Positions 9,360-17,997 of a stretch of DNA of 64,000 bases are shown here, one piece after another. The position numbers and the translations under genes were made by a program. This DNA comes from Faecalicoccus pleomorphus DSM 20574 (lineage in GTDB: Bacteria > Bacillota_I > Bacilli_A > Erysipelotrichales > Erysipelotrichaceae). The first letter of the stretch is position 1. Every line of letters begins with the position of its first letter. The DNA lies in assembly GCF_000420345.1 (NCBI RefSeq), contig NZ_ATUT01000005.1, positions 1 through 64,000 of the forward strand, written 5' to 3'. The notes beneath the pieces are model-generated. The model worked only from the letters and a program-made list of their open reading frames with translations, was not told the origin of the DNA and made no database searches.

Positions 9360-9370
9360 CTTCTTTTTTT
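9332..9370 (+). terminator. Bidirectional terminator between nrdG and the alcohol dehydrogenase gene
   Basis: A 12-bp stem (AAAAGAAGTTAT at 9332-9343 with ATAACTTCTTTT at 9356-9367) includes the nrdG stop codon and continues into T; its A-rich left side can serve the convergent minus-strand gene. Confidence 0.75.
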
Positions 9371-10535
9371 ATAAACTATTTTTAAAGATCTGTAAGACAT
9401 CCTCTTTATATAAAGTTTTAAATCCCTTAATTTTTCCACCTTTATCTCTTATGCAACTATCTGCCATTTCATCTAATTTCGAATCATCAATTCCAACCTC
9501 TTGTAAAGTAGAAGGCAACCCCAATGTCTTGTACAAAAAGTTTTCCGTTTTTTCTATCGCCTTATTCGCAATCCAAAATTCATCTTTGGAAGCATCCAAG
9601 CCCCAAACTTCAACTCCGTACTTTTTAAAGCGAGACACTGTTGTCTCATCTAATACATAACGCATCCAACGTGGTGTTAAAATAGCTAAGCCCACACCAT
9701 GCGTAATATCATAATAAGCACTTAACACATGTTCCATTCCATGACAAGACCAAGTCATGGAATAGCCCGTCTTCAACAAACCATTTAAAGCCATAGGAGC
9801 TGCCCACATCAAGTTCGCCCTAGCGCTATAATTGGTTGGTTCATGGATGGCAATCGGACCATAATGAATACAGGCTTTCATAGCACCGATGGCTAAACCA
9901 TCCTGGACATAAGCATCCTCTACATTCGTAAAGAATTGTTCCCACAAATGCGAAAGGATATCCGCTGTACCGGCTGCTGTTTGCATCGGTGGTACACTAT
10001 ATAGATTTTCTGGATCCAAAATAGAAAGCACTGGACATAAAAGATCATCATGCAAACCAATTTTTTGATGCGTTTTCATATTGGAAATCACAGCAACATT
10101 GTTCATTTCTGAGCCGGTAGCACTCATCGTCACGACACAAACGACCGGTAAAGCTTTCGTCACCTTTGCTTGTCCAATCACTAAATCCCACGCATCGCCT
10201 TCATAAAACGTTGCGGCAGCGATAGCTTTAGCACAATCAAATGAGCTACCGCCACCAATGGCCATCACCACTTCAACTTGATGTTTTCGACACAGCTTTA
10301 CTCCCTGCTTAACGGATTCAATTTTCGGATTTGGCTCTACACCAGATAATTCGACTACCTTGCAGTCCGATAGCTCTCGCATCACCGTATCATAAATACC
10401 ATTGTGTTTGATACTCCCTTTGCCGTACACTAATAAAACTCGTTTACCTATTTTTGGTACATGTTCATGAATCTTGTTCATGCTTCCTTTACCAAAAAGA
10501 ATACGTGTCGGAGAATAAAATTCAAAATTATTCAT
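9369..10535 (-). CDS. Iron-containing (NADPH-type) alcohol dehydrogenase, BdhA/YqhD-like
   Basis: Cytoplasmic reductase of aldehydes to alcohols in the iron-type (group III) dehydrogenase family, 388 residues. The nucleotide-binding GGGSSFDCAKAIA and the MSATGSEMN segments are present. The metal ligands are the Asp of AGTADILSHLWEQ and the histidines of SCHGMEHVLSAYYDITHG. The overall pattern (YSPTRILFGKG at the start, WEQFFT) matches the butanol dehydrogenase/YqhD branch, which favours NADPH. The ATG has a GGAGC site. It may serve fermentative NAD(P)H disposal or detoxify short aldehydes. It follows gldA on the same strand, with a strong terminator between them. Confidence 0.9.
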   Translation of the reverse strand: MNNFEFYSPTRILFGKGSMNKIHEHVPKIGKRVLLVYGKGSIKHNGIYDTVMRELSDCKVVELSGVEPNPKIESVKQGVKLCRKHQVEVVMAIGGGSSFDCAKAIAAATFYEGDAWDLVIGQAKVTKALPVVCVVTMSATGSEMNNVAVISNMKTHQKIGLHDDLLCPVLSILDPENLYSVPPMQTAAGTADILSHLWEQFFTNVEDAYVQDGLAIGAMKACIHYGPIAIHEPTNYSARANLMWAAPMALNGLLKTGYSMTWSCHGMEHVLSAYYDITHGVGLAILTPRWMRYVLDETTVSRFKKYGVEVWGLDASKDEFWIANKAIEKTENFLYKTLGLPSTLQEVGIDDSKLDEMADSCIRDKGGKIKGFKTLYKEDVLQIFKNSL

Positions 10536-10565
10536 TATAAAGCTCCTTTTTCCTTATTGTATCAC

Positions 10566-10601
10566 AGAAAAAAGTAGGATATGCAAACTTGCATATCCTA
10601 C
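10566..10601 (-). terminator. Terminator of gldA
   Basis: A 13-bp perfect stem (GTAGGATATGCAA at 10574-10586 and its complement at 10589-10601) with a two-base loop; on the minus strand it runs into TTTTTT. Confidence 0.85.
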
Positions 10602-10613
10602 ATATTCATGTTC

Positions 10614-11711
10614 TTACTTTCCTAAATACTGATGTCCATAGGCATTAGCTGCCAAGATCGCATTATATGTAGATTCTTCCGTAACCTCAAATGGCATATT
10701 ATGAAGCGTATCTGTTTCAGCTGCCGCTGCTTTGGCAACTGCACGAATCTTTTCTTCGGTGATTTCCGTTACACCTAATTGTTCTAATGTAACTGGCAAT
10801 CCTACACAAATACAGAATTCAATGATATCTTCCAGCTCCTCTAAAGGCACATTTTCCAGTACGAGTTGTACGATCGTACCAAATGCCACTTTTTCTCCAT
10901 GATACAGCGAGTGACATTCTTCTAACACAGTCAATCCATTATGGATCGCATGGGCTCCGGCAAGACCACAAGATTCAAAGCCGATTCCTGACAACAAAGT
11001 ATTTGCCTCTACGATCTTTTCCACAGCCGGCGTAAGAGCTCCGGCTTCCAAAGCCACTTTTGCCTTATAACCTTCTTCCATCAATGTATCAAAACATAGT
11101 TTTGCCAAGGCATAAGCAGCACTCGTTGCTTTTCCATTTGCACAAGTCGTAGCTTCACTTTCCACACAGGCTCTAGCTTCAAAATAAGTCGCTAATGCAT
11201 CACCAATTCCGGCCATCGTCAAACGAACCGGCGACTTGGCAATGATCTCTGTATCCAAAAGAACAATATTTGGATTGCTCGGCAAGAATAGATATTCCTC
11301 AAATACACCTTCATCTGTATAAATAACCGATAAAGCACTGCATGGTGCATCTGTACTGGCAATAGTCGGACAGATCATAACCGGTGTCTTTTCATAATAA
11401 GCAACTGCCTTGGCTGTATCAAAGATCTTTCCACCACCAACACCAATGATCAAATCACATTGTTTCTCTTCTACAAGAGCACTGATTCTTTTAATTTCAT
11501 TATATGAACATTCACCATTAAACATCTCAAATTCACATGTGCAATCTTCGGTTTCAAAACCATCCAGAATATCCTGTCCATTTCTTCTAAACCCACCAGC
11601 GCTGATTAGAATCAAAGCCTTCTTTCCCAGACCTGCAGCATATTTACCAACATTGTTGATTTCTCCCGGACCTTGAATATATTTTCCGGGACTAAATAAG
11701 ATTTTTGTCAT
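10614..11711 (-). CDS. gldA: Glycerol dehydrogenase
   Basis: Oxidises glycerol to dihydroxyacetone with NAD+ (or the reverse during fermentation). The 365-residue length, the GGGKIFDTAKAVA nucleotide loop, PTIASTDAPCSALSV, the Asp metal ligand in MAGIGDALATYFEA and the histidines in GLAGAHAIHNGL and HGEKVAFG all match GldA. The start follows an AGGAGG site. It appears monocistronic, with a perfect cre-type sequence 44-57 bases upstream of the start. No dihydroxyacetone kinase lies nearby. Confidence 0.93.
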   Translation of the reverse strand: MTKILFSPGKYIQGPGEINNVGKYAAGLGKKALILISAGGFRRNGQDILDGFETEDCTCEFEMFNGECSYNEIKRISALVEEKQCDLIIGVGGGKIFDTAKAVAYYEKTPVMICPTIASTDAPCSALSVIYTDEGVFEEYLFLPSNPNIVLLDTEIIAKSPVRLTMAGIGDALATYFEARACVESEATTCANGKATSAAYALAKLCFDTLMEEGYKAKVALEAGALTPAVEKIVEANTLLSGIGFESCGLAGAHAIHNGLTVLEECHSLYHGEKVAFGTIVQLVLENVPLEELEDIIEFCICVGLPVTLEQLGVTEITEEKIRAVAKAAAAETDTLHNMPFEVTEESTYNAILAANAYGHQYLGK

Positions 11712-11754
11712 CGTATAGACCTCCTGACTTTATTTTATCAGATTTAACAATATT

Positions 11755-11768
11755 TGAAAGCGGTATCA
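11755..11768. promoter_or_regulatory. cre-type catabolite site upstream of gldA
   Basis: TGAAAGCGGTATCA matches the CcpA consensus TGWAANCGNTNWCA at every defined position. It sits just upstream of a weak TAAAAT -10-like sequence for gldA, so CcpA-P-Ser-HPr repression of glycerol use is expected. Confidence 0.6.
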
Positions 11769-11859
11769 GTAAGAAACGTGTGGTTTCCAGATAATTCAAT
11801 CTTTGATAATCCAACTTTAGTTCAGTATAAATATAAATAGATGATTCGGATTGTTGTTA

Positions 11860-13017
11860 TTAGTATCCACCACCAGAAATCCCCAGATATTCCTCCAGAG
11901 TTAATCCAGAAGCATAAATTGCTGAAGCTTGATCGCCTACATACCTTAAATGCCACGGCTCTGGCATATATCCTGTGACCGATTCTTTTCCGGAAGGATA
12001 ACGAACTATAAAACCGTATTCATGCGCATGTGCTGCAATCCAATTGACTTCCGGCGTAGTCTCTACCAGAGTTCCATTACTATGCTTTAAATCAAATGCC
12101 AGACCTGTCTGATGTTCCGAATAACCTGGTCTTGCGGAAAAACGATCGGCTTGTGCCTGCCCATAACTGTTCACGTAATTATTATATAAAGAAGATTGAT
12201 AACTGTAACTCCTATATCCACTATACGAACTACTAATCGCATAGCCTTGACTTTGCATATCCGCAATCAACTGTCGAATCTTTGCACCTGCCTCTGCATT
12301 TTTTTGCGGTGCATAATTAGCCGGTAAACCATGTTTTTTATTCACGACCATGATTCCCTGAACATAATACGGATCTGATGAAACAACCGATTGATCTTCT
12401 TCATTTTCGGCAGATTTATTTGGTGATGAATTTGTCTGCTCTGTTGATGAAGTTTCTTTCTCATACTGAACTCTGACAATACATTCTTTTTCAATACTGT
12501 TACCATAAGTATCCGATGCAATGATCATCATTCTATAATCTCCCGGATTCAAAAAATCAACTTCCTCTGTTTTGTATTGGATCGATGTTTCGCTTAGATC
12601 TTCTGCCAAAAAGTAGCTTGAAAAATCATAATTCTGATCAGAGCCTAAAGGAATTTCTACAACATCTGAAAATTTTGAAAACTTTGGTTTTGTTGTATCT
12701 TCCACTTGAATTTGGATGGAACTTGTATGTGGTATAAACCATTTGGAATATGTCACTTTACATTCATAGTTTCCCACTTCCGGATATTCTTTATCCTTCT
12801 CATTTTTGATATCTGACAAGTCAATTTTAAGATCCTTTATACGCTTCAAATCTTCCTGAGAAAAAATATCTTCCTTTGTGATCGAAATTGGTTTTCCATA
12901 TTCAAAATTAAAATCATGATAGATTAAACAAGGTTGATTTAAATACCAAGTACCTGCACTGACAGTAAGTACTAACATCGAAGATACAGCACCAATTATT
13001 ATTCTTTTCTTTTTCAT
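11860..13017 (-). CDS. Membrane-anchored D,D-carboxypeptidase, VanY/LdcB-like
   Basis: Trims the terminal D-Ala from peptidoglycan stem peptides outside the membrane. Residues 1-30 hold a positively charged start and one hydrophobic anchor; about 90-200 form an Ig-like linker region (VGNYECKV and PGDYRMMI patterns); a Ser/Asn/Glu-rich linker follows; the last 160 residues are the M15B peptidase. Zinc and catalytic residues are visible in SGYRSY, ARPGYSEHQTGLAFDL and PEPWHLRYVG. The ATG at 13015-13017 is preferred to a TTG two codons earlier and has an AAGGAAG site. It is transcribed alone, with a dyad directly upstream. Confidence 0.9.
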   Translation of the reverse strand: MKKKRIIIGAVSSMLVLTVSAGTWYLNQPCLIYHDFNFEYGKPISITKEDIFSQEDLKRIKDLKIDLSDIKNEKDKEYPEVGNYECKVTYSKWFIPHTSSIQIQVEDTTKPKFSKFSDVVEIPLGSDQNYDFSSYFLAEDLSETSIQYKTEEVDFLNPGDYRMMIIASDTYGNSIEKECIVRVQYEKETSSTEQTNSSPNKSAENEEDQSVVSSDPYYVQGIMVVNKKHGLPANYAPQKNAEAGAKIRQLIADMQSQGYAISSSYSGYRSYSYQSSLYNNYVNSYGQAQADRFSARPGYSEHQTGLAFDLKHSNGTLVETTPEVNWIAAHAHEYGFIVRYPSGKESVTGYMPEPWHLRYVGDQASAIYASGLTLEEYLGISGGGY

Positions 13018-13350
13018 GGCCAATCTTCCTTCGACCTCATTATATCATGACTGATGTGAATTGGTCATGATAGTCTGATTTCCTGCATCTTATTCTCGTC
13101 GATAAGATTTTCATTCATTCGATGACAAAATTACACATATGAATTCATATTTCTATTATTCTTTAGCAATAATAATTTTTGAAGTTTAAAGTTGTTATAC
13201 CCTATATAAGCATAACTGATATCATTTCTCTACACAAAAATCTATACTATTTAATTCTTTAATATCATCTTACAGCTTTTTGCTCTGGTCATTCATTTAT
13301 CCAAACAACAGCTTAGTTTCTATCTACAAAGTATCTCTCTTTATGATATT
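13018..13350. other. Non-coding 333-bp gap upstream of the carboxypeptidase gene
   Basis: AT-rich, with no plausible gene. It carries the carboxypeptidase promoter (a TATAAT on the minus strand at about 13039-13044) and a perfect dyad, TCATGAC at 13045-13051 and GTCATGA at 13064-13070, with 12 bases between, directly upstream of that -10. No clear terminator is seen for the MATE gene that ends at 13351. Confidence 0.5.
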
Positions 13351-14718
13351 TCATTCCTTATTCCTTTTCACATCCAGTTTACAATAGACCGTTACCAACA
13401 TTGTGATAAAACAAATCAATCCGCCAACAAAGTTGGAAATTGGTTCTGCCATAAAGACACCCATAGCTTTAAAGCCAAGATGTGGCAAGATAAACGTCAA
13501 AGGCACTACGATCACAACTTTTCTTAAAAGTGAAAAGAAAATCGCCTGTTTCTTTTTATTCAATGATTTAAAAACAGTTTGTCCGCAATATTGAAAAGCC
13601 TGAAATACAAACGCAAAGAAATAAACATGCATGGCCGGTACGGCAATTTGTAAAAGATCTGGTTCACTATTAAAGATATGAATAAAAAACTGTGGAAATA
13701 GGATGATAAACATCCATGCGACCAGTGTATAAACAACACCGGCAAATGTAATGATTCGGATTGCTTTTTTAACACCTTTACCAATTCCGGCACCGTAATT
13801 GTAACTAAGAATAGGACTGGAGCCATCCCCTATGGCCAGCACCGGAACTTCCAAGATCTGACGAACCGAATTAATCACGGTCATACAGGAAATATAAAGA
13901 TCGGACCCCACCTGTGACAGCATGCTGTTGCAGGCAATTTGCACCAGGCTGTTTGTACACTGCATCACAAAGCTGGAAGAGCCTAAGCTGATCACATCTT
14001 GGATTTCTTTTCCTCGAAATTCTACATTCTTAAAATGCTGCAGCTTTAATTCCGAAGATTTACCTGTCAAAAACCGAAATACAAAAATGGCAGAAAGAAT
14101 CTGGGAAATGACCGTTGCGATGGCAGCGCCTTGTACACCCATGTCCAAGCCAAAAATAAAGATCGGATCCAGAATGATATTGGCAATGGCCCCGATAAAA
14201 ATTGTCATCATCCCGGTGCTCGCAAAACCTTGTGCATTGATAAAAGGATTCATACCTAAGGCAATCATAGAAAAAAGCGTACCTACAAAATAAATTCGCA
14301 TATAGGGTAAAGCATATTGAATCGTAGTATCGCTGGCACCAAATATATACAACAATGGCTCAGAAACCAAGATTCCAACAATCGTTAATACAATCGCTGT
14401 TAGAATCAACATATAAAAAGATATATTCATGATTCGTTGGGCTTTTTCTATATTTCTTTTTCCTCGTTCAATCGAACATAAAGGTGCACCACCAGCACCA
14501 AACAAATTCGTAAAGGCCGTAATCAATGAAATGATGGGAAAACAAAGTCCTACACCACCTAAAGCTACGACACCAATTCCTTCAATCTTACCTATGTAGA
14601 TACGATCCACGATGTTATACATCAAATTTAAAAGTTGCGCTACCAACATAGGTGCCGCACACATTACGATATTTTCCAAAATTCTTCCATTCGAGAAATC
14701 GACTTGTCTGTTTTTCAT
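13351..14718 (-). CDS. MATE-family efflux transporter
   Basis: Cation-coupled drug/metabolite exporter of the MATE (NorM/DinF-like) family with 12 predicted membrane segments in 455 residues. The start pattern FSNGRILENIVMCAAPML..LLNLMYNIVDRIYIG and the internal pseudo-repeat are typical. The ATG at 14716-14718 fits the family N-terminus but has no near ribosome site. A TATAAT lies only 7 bases upstream, so the message may be leaderless. It lies just after the terminator of the glycyl radical operon. Substrate unknown. Confidence 0.9.
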   Translation of the reverse strand: MKNRQVDFSNGRILENIVMCAAPMLVAQLLNLMYNIVDRIYIGKIEGIGVVALGGVGLCFPIISLITAFTNLFGAGGAPLCSIERGKRNIEKAQRIMNISFYMLILTAIVLTIVGILVSEPLLYIFGASDTTIQYALPYMRIYFVGTLFSMIALGMNPFINAQGFASTGMMTIFIGAIANIILDPIFIFGLDMGVQGAAIATVISQILSAIFVFRFLTGKSSELKLQHFKNVEFRGKEIQDVISLGSSSFVMQCTNSLVQIACNSMLSQVGSDLYISCMTVINSVRQILEVPVLAIGDGSSPILSYNYGAGIGKGVKKAIRIITFAGVVYTLVAWMFIILFPQFFIHIFNSEPDLLQIAVPAMHVYFFAFVFQAFQYCGQTVFKSLNKKKQAIFFSLLRKVVIVVPLTFILPHLGFKAMGVFMAEPISNFVGGLICFITMLVTVYCKLDVKRNKE

Positions 14719-14725
14719 AGTTTAA

Positions 14726-14731
14726 ATTATA
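14726..14731 (-). promoter_or_regulatory. -10 element close to the MATE start
   Basis: TATAAT on the minus strand ends 7 bases before the ATG; the -35 region would fall in the upstream terminator and is weak. If used, transcription begins at or next to the start codon. Confidence 0.35.
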
Positions 14732-14740
14732 CACCTGAAA

Positions 14741-14780
14741 AATAGAAAGACTGTATAGATTTTAAATGCTCTATACAGTC
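14741..14780 (-). terminator. Terminator of the glycyl radical enzyme operon
   Basis: GACTGTATAGA (14749-14759) and TCTATACAGTC (14770-14780) form an 11-bp perfect stem with a 10-base loop; the minus strand continues TTTCTATTTTT. It follows the nanE-like gene by 6 bases. Confidence 0.8.
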
Positions 14781-14786
14781 CATTCT

Positions 14787-15554
14787 TTATTTCAATTCAT
14801 TGGTATGGTGTGCTTTTTCCGCAAGGCGCCAATCGTCTTGATATTTACTTAAACAATCTACAAAACGTTTGGCAACATAATGTGGTCTGGTAATGGCAGA
14901 CCCAACTACTACCGCATGACAGCCAATAAAAATACATTTCATCGCATCTTCTGGTGTATATAAATGTCCTTCCATAATGACTTTGGCATCATCTCCAACA
15001 GCTCGACACATATCCGCAACCATGCGATAATTGGCCCCTTCAATATTTTCTGTGTTTTTTGTATAACCGTATAAAGTAGGAGCTACGATTTCAGCACCAT
15101 TTTGAGAAGCATGTATAGCTTCTTCGATATTGGAACAATCCGCAAAGATCAAATGATTTGGATATTTCTCTCGAACTTGTGGTAATAAATCCCAAGCGAT
15201 AGTTTTTTCGTGCGTGATTTGTGATGTGCAATCCAATGCGATAATATCAGCACCAGCTTCAACGATCGCATCCACCTCTTTCATGGTCGGTGTAATAAAT
15301 ACATCCGTATCATCATGCCAGACTTTATATAAGCCGATGATCGGCAAGCCAAGATCAGCTTCTTTGACTTGTCGTATTTGTTCCGGTGAATTTAAGCGTA
15401 AACCAACGGCACCTGCCCATTTAGCACATTCAGCCATTTTCACTACCATATCCGGTGTATAGATTGGCTCATCCTTTTGAGTTTGACAAGATACGATCAA
15501 GCCACCTTTTAAGCAATCTAATATCTCGATTTTTTTAGGATCTGTAGTTTTCAT
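14787..15554 (-). CDS. Divergent N-acetylmannosamine-6-phosphate 2-epimerase (NanE-like)
   Basis: TIM-barrel epimerase of the NanE family, which normally turns ManNAc-6-P into GlcNAc-6-P. Shared features: GAVGLRLNS (Arg53), a Lys in the active-site strand (Lys77), VFITPTMKEVDAI, IIALDCT, a Glu in the late strand (Glu185) and the phosphate-binding VVVGSAITRP. Two places differ from the pattern I know for NanE: the strand after Lys reads GLYKVWH rather than GIIKRDY, and the Glu is followed by GH where NanE usually has GR or GK. The protein may therefore act on another sugar phosphate. It is the last gene of the operon, its start overlapping the HAD stop by 4 bases. No other nan gene is present. 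Confidence 0.8.
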   Translation of the reverse strand: MKTTDPKKIEILDCLKGGLIVSCQTQKDEPIYTPDMVVKMAECAKWAGAVGLRLNSPEQIRQVKEADLGLPIIGLYKVWHDDTDVFITPTMKEVDAIVEAGADIIALDCTSQITHEKTIAWDLLPQVREKYPNHLIFADCSNIEEAIHASQNGAEIVAPTLYGYTKNTENIEGANYRMVADMCRAVGDDAKVIMEGHLYTPEDAMKCIFIGCHAVVVGSAITRPHYVAKRFVDCLSKYQDDWRLAEKAHHTNELK

Positions 15555-16336
15555 TTGTCATCCTCCTCAATCAATTTAAAATGTTTTAATGCATAAACTA
15601 CACCATCTTCTTCGACAGATTTTGTAATATAGTCACTACAATCTTTTACTTCCTGTAAAGCATTCCCCATGGCAACGCTGCATCCTACCGCTTGTAACAT
15701 GTCGATATCATTACCGCCATCGCCAAAAGCCATAGCTTCCTCTTTCTTTAGCCCATATGCTTTTAAAATTCCTTCTACAGCTTTTCCTTTGCCACCTTCT
15801 TTAGGTATCATGTCACAGGCATAAGGCCACCATCGTACAATTTGAATATGTTTGGTGCCTTGAAGAAGACTTTCTTCCTGTGTTTCTGGTATAGCAGCCA
15901 TCATTTGATAGATCGATGATTGCAGATACGTTTTAAAATCATCTATTTTATGAATACTTTGCGAAGCAATCTTAAAATATTCATCTAACATTTCTTCATG
16001 TTCATTACAATACATCGAATCTTGATGACAGGCGACTAATGCTTTTTTCATATTTTGCGCATTTTCAAAAATTTGATTCACATCTTTAGGATCTAAAGGA
16101 TTTTCATACAACACCCTTTCCTTGTCATAACAATACTGTCCATTAAACGTTAACGCCCCATCAAATGTAACTCCTTCAAAATGAGGAAGTACAAATTTTG
16201 GCCGTCCTGAAGCTAAAAATAAGCGAATTCCTTTTTTTTGAAGTCTCTGTAAAGCTTTTGTCAACGATGGTGTCAAAGTTTTGGTTCGTAACGGAAGCAA
16301 AGTTCCATCAATATCAAAAAATATGATCTTAATCAT
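15551..16336 (-). CDS. HAD-superfamily (Cof-type) sugar-phosphatase-like protein
   Basis: Cytoplasmic Mg2+-dependent phosphatase of the Cof/YbiV type, 261 residues. Motif I is FFDIDGTLLP (Asp nucleophile), motif II ASGRP, motif III a Lys (GGKGKAVEG) and motif IV FGDGGNDIDML; a type IIB cap lies between. Such enzymes remove phosphate from sugar phosphates and are often broad. It overlaps the DeoR gene by 8 bases and the nanE-like gene by 4, so it is made with the glycyl radical system and probably acts on a substrate or by-product of that pathway. Confidence 0.87.
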   Translation of the reverse strand: MIKIIFFDIDGTLLPLRTKTLTPSLTKALQRLQKKGIRLFLASGRPKFVLPHFEGVTFDGALTFNGQYCYDKERVLYENPLDPKDVNQIFENAQNMKKALVACHQDSMYCNEHEEMLDEYFKIASQSIHKIDDFKTYLQSSIYQMMAAIPETQEESLLQGTKHIQIVRWWPYACDMIPKEGGKGKAVEGILKAYGLKKEEAMAFGDGGNDIDMLQAVGCSVAMGNALQEVKDCSDYITKSVEEDGVVYALKHFKLIEEDDK

Positions 16337-17105
16337 TTTCTATCTCCTTACAAATTTTAAAGTTTTCCGGAATTCTTTTGTTCTTTGGATATATATCCAT
16401 ATATACTTTTGAAAAAGATGATAAATTAGACCAGGTATAAAAAGCTCTTGTCTTTAATTTGGTATGATCTATCAACAAGATACTTTTTCGACTGCGCATC
16501 TGTACTTCTTTTTTGATCGTGCCTATATGCATATCAAATACATACGCTTCATCTTCTTGTACACTGATACCATTGGCCGTTAAAAAACAAAGATCAAAAC
16601 GAAACTGTTTCAATAACTGTGTAGTCATTGATCCAAATGAAGAATCATACTTTTTAGAAAACTCGCCACCTAGTAAATACACATGTCCTTTAAAATCCAA
16701 CGGCAATCTTTCTAACAGATAGGTGTTTGTCGTAACCAGCTCTACATCTTTATGTTTTAAGCCTTCCAATAAATAAACTGGTGTAGTTCCCGCGTCAATA
16801 AAAATACAATCCCCATCATGTACTTCTTCTATTGCCTTATGACAAATTATTTTTTTCGCATCTTTTTGTGTATCTTCTTTAAACTGCACAGCCGGTTCAT
16901 TATATCGTGACAACAAGACATCTGTATCTACAAGGCTGGCACCGCCTCGCACACGTAAAACGCGCCCTTGTTCTTCTAACTCTTGTAAATCACGCATAAT
17001 AGATGAACGAGATACTTGAAAACGTTTCATTAAATCTTGAATCGACACAAATGAGTTTTTATGAAGCAGATCCATGATTCGAACCATTCTTTCTTCTGTT
17101 AACAT
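16329..17105 (-). CDS. DeoR-family transcriptional regulator
   Basis: A 258-residue repressor. Residues 1-60 form the DeoR winged helix (LTEERMVRIMDLLHKNSFVSIQDL start, RVRGGASL at the wing end), and the rest is the sugar-phosphate-sensing domain with the family motifs FIDAGTTPVYLLEGL, TTNTYLLERL and LLGGE. Regulators of this family usually sense a phosphorylated sugar and control their own operon. Here it sits inside the glycyl radical operon, 1 base after the activase, and a 10-base direct repeat of the kind bound by this family lies at the operon promoter. Confidence 0.9.
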   Translation of the reverse strand: MLTEERMVRIMDLLHKNSFVSIQDLMKRFQVSRSSIMRDLQELEEQGRVLRVRGGASLVDTDVLLSRYNEPAVQFKEDTQKDAKKIICHKAIEEVHDGDCIFIDAGTTPVYLLEGLKHKDVELVTTNTYLLERLPLDFKGHVYLLGGEFSKKYDSSFGSMTTQLLKQFRFDLCFLTANGISVQEDEAYVFDMHIGTIKKEVQMRSRKSILLIDHTKLKTRAFYTWSNLSSFSKVYMDIYPKNKRIPENFKICKEIEND

Positions 17106-17106
17106 C

Positions 17107-17997
17107 TTATCCTCCTATTTTGACGTATATGTTCTTTGTCTTTCCATACGCAACAAAAGCATTTAAAGTCTCTTTTTTCATCATGGGATAGGATGCATAT
17201 GGATATACTTTATTTAAATTTTCCCATTTGTTTTTTCCTAAAGAATGAAAAGGTAAAAGATCCACTTCTGAAAATCCCAAACGAGATGCCTGATCGATCG
17301 TTTTTTCAATCTGATCTTCATTAAAATTCCAAATTACCGGCATACGAACAATGACTTTTTCAGGACAATGTTGCGAAAGATAGGTAAAGCTATCCTGTAC
17401 AAACTTTGGATTGGCACCGGTTATTTTTTGAAGTTTTTCTGGTTCCAAGTGTTTACAATCCATCAAAAACAAATCAATATAAGGTTCCACTTTTTTTAAA
17501 TGTTCCAAAGGATAATTACCTGTCGTTTCTAAAGCTAAATGATAGCCTCTTTCATGAAGTGTACAAATCAACAAAAAAACTTCATCAAACTGAAACAAAG
17601 GTTCTCCTCCGGAAAGTGTCACACCACCATTGGATTTTTGATAATATCGATCATCTTTTTGTACTTCTTCTACAATTTCCTCTATGTCCATCCACTTACC
17701 CGATATTTCTAATGCTTCTAAAAGACACGCATCCACGCAAAGAGCGCACCCATCACATACATTACGATTTAGTGTAAACTCCGGTTGAAAAGAGATTGCC
17801 TGTTTTGTACAAGCTTTTAAACACGAATGACATCGTACACACTTATTTTCTTTATGCATCAAAACAGGATGTACATCCCAAGTTTCAGGATTGGCACACC
17901 ATGGACAATGTAAGCTACACCCTTTTAAGAAAATCGTAGTACGAATTCCCGGTCCATCATGCGTCGCAAAACGTTCGATATTTGATATGCTAATCAT
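17107..17997 (-). CDS. Glycyl radical enzyme activating protein
   Basis: Radical SAM activase of 296 residues that installs the glycyl radical on the enzyme encoded just upstream (overlap 8 bases). The SAM cluster is Cys27-x3-Cys31-x2-Cys34. Two ferredoxin-type clusters follow (Cys53/56/59/63 and Cys81/84/87/91), which marks the longer activases of dehydratase/lyase-type enzymes rather than the short pyruvate formate-lyase activase. The SAM-binding GGVTLSGGEP and the LMDCKHLEPEKLQKITG stretch are typical. The start opens HDGPGIRTTIFLKGC in the standard place. Confidence 0.94.
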   Translation of the reverse strand: MISISNIERFATHDGPGIRTTIFLKGCSLHCPWCANPETWDVHPVLMHKENKCVRCHSCLKACTKQAISFQPEFTLNRNVCDGCALCVDACLLEALEISGKWMDIEEIVEEVQKDDRYYQKSNGGVTLSGGEPLFQFDEVFLLICTLHERGYHLALETTGNYPLEHLKKVEPYIDLFLMDCKHLEPEKLQKITGANPKFVQDSFTYLSQHCPEKVIVRMPVIWNFNEDQIEKTIDQASRLGFSEVDLLPFHSLGKNKWENLNKVYPYASYPMMKKETLNAFVAYGKTKNIYVKIGG

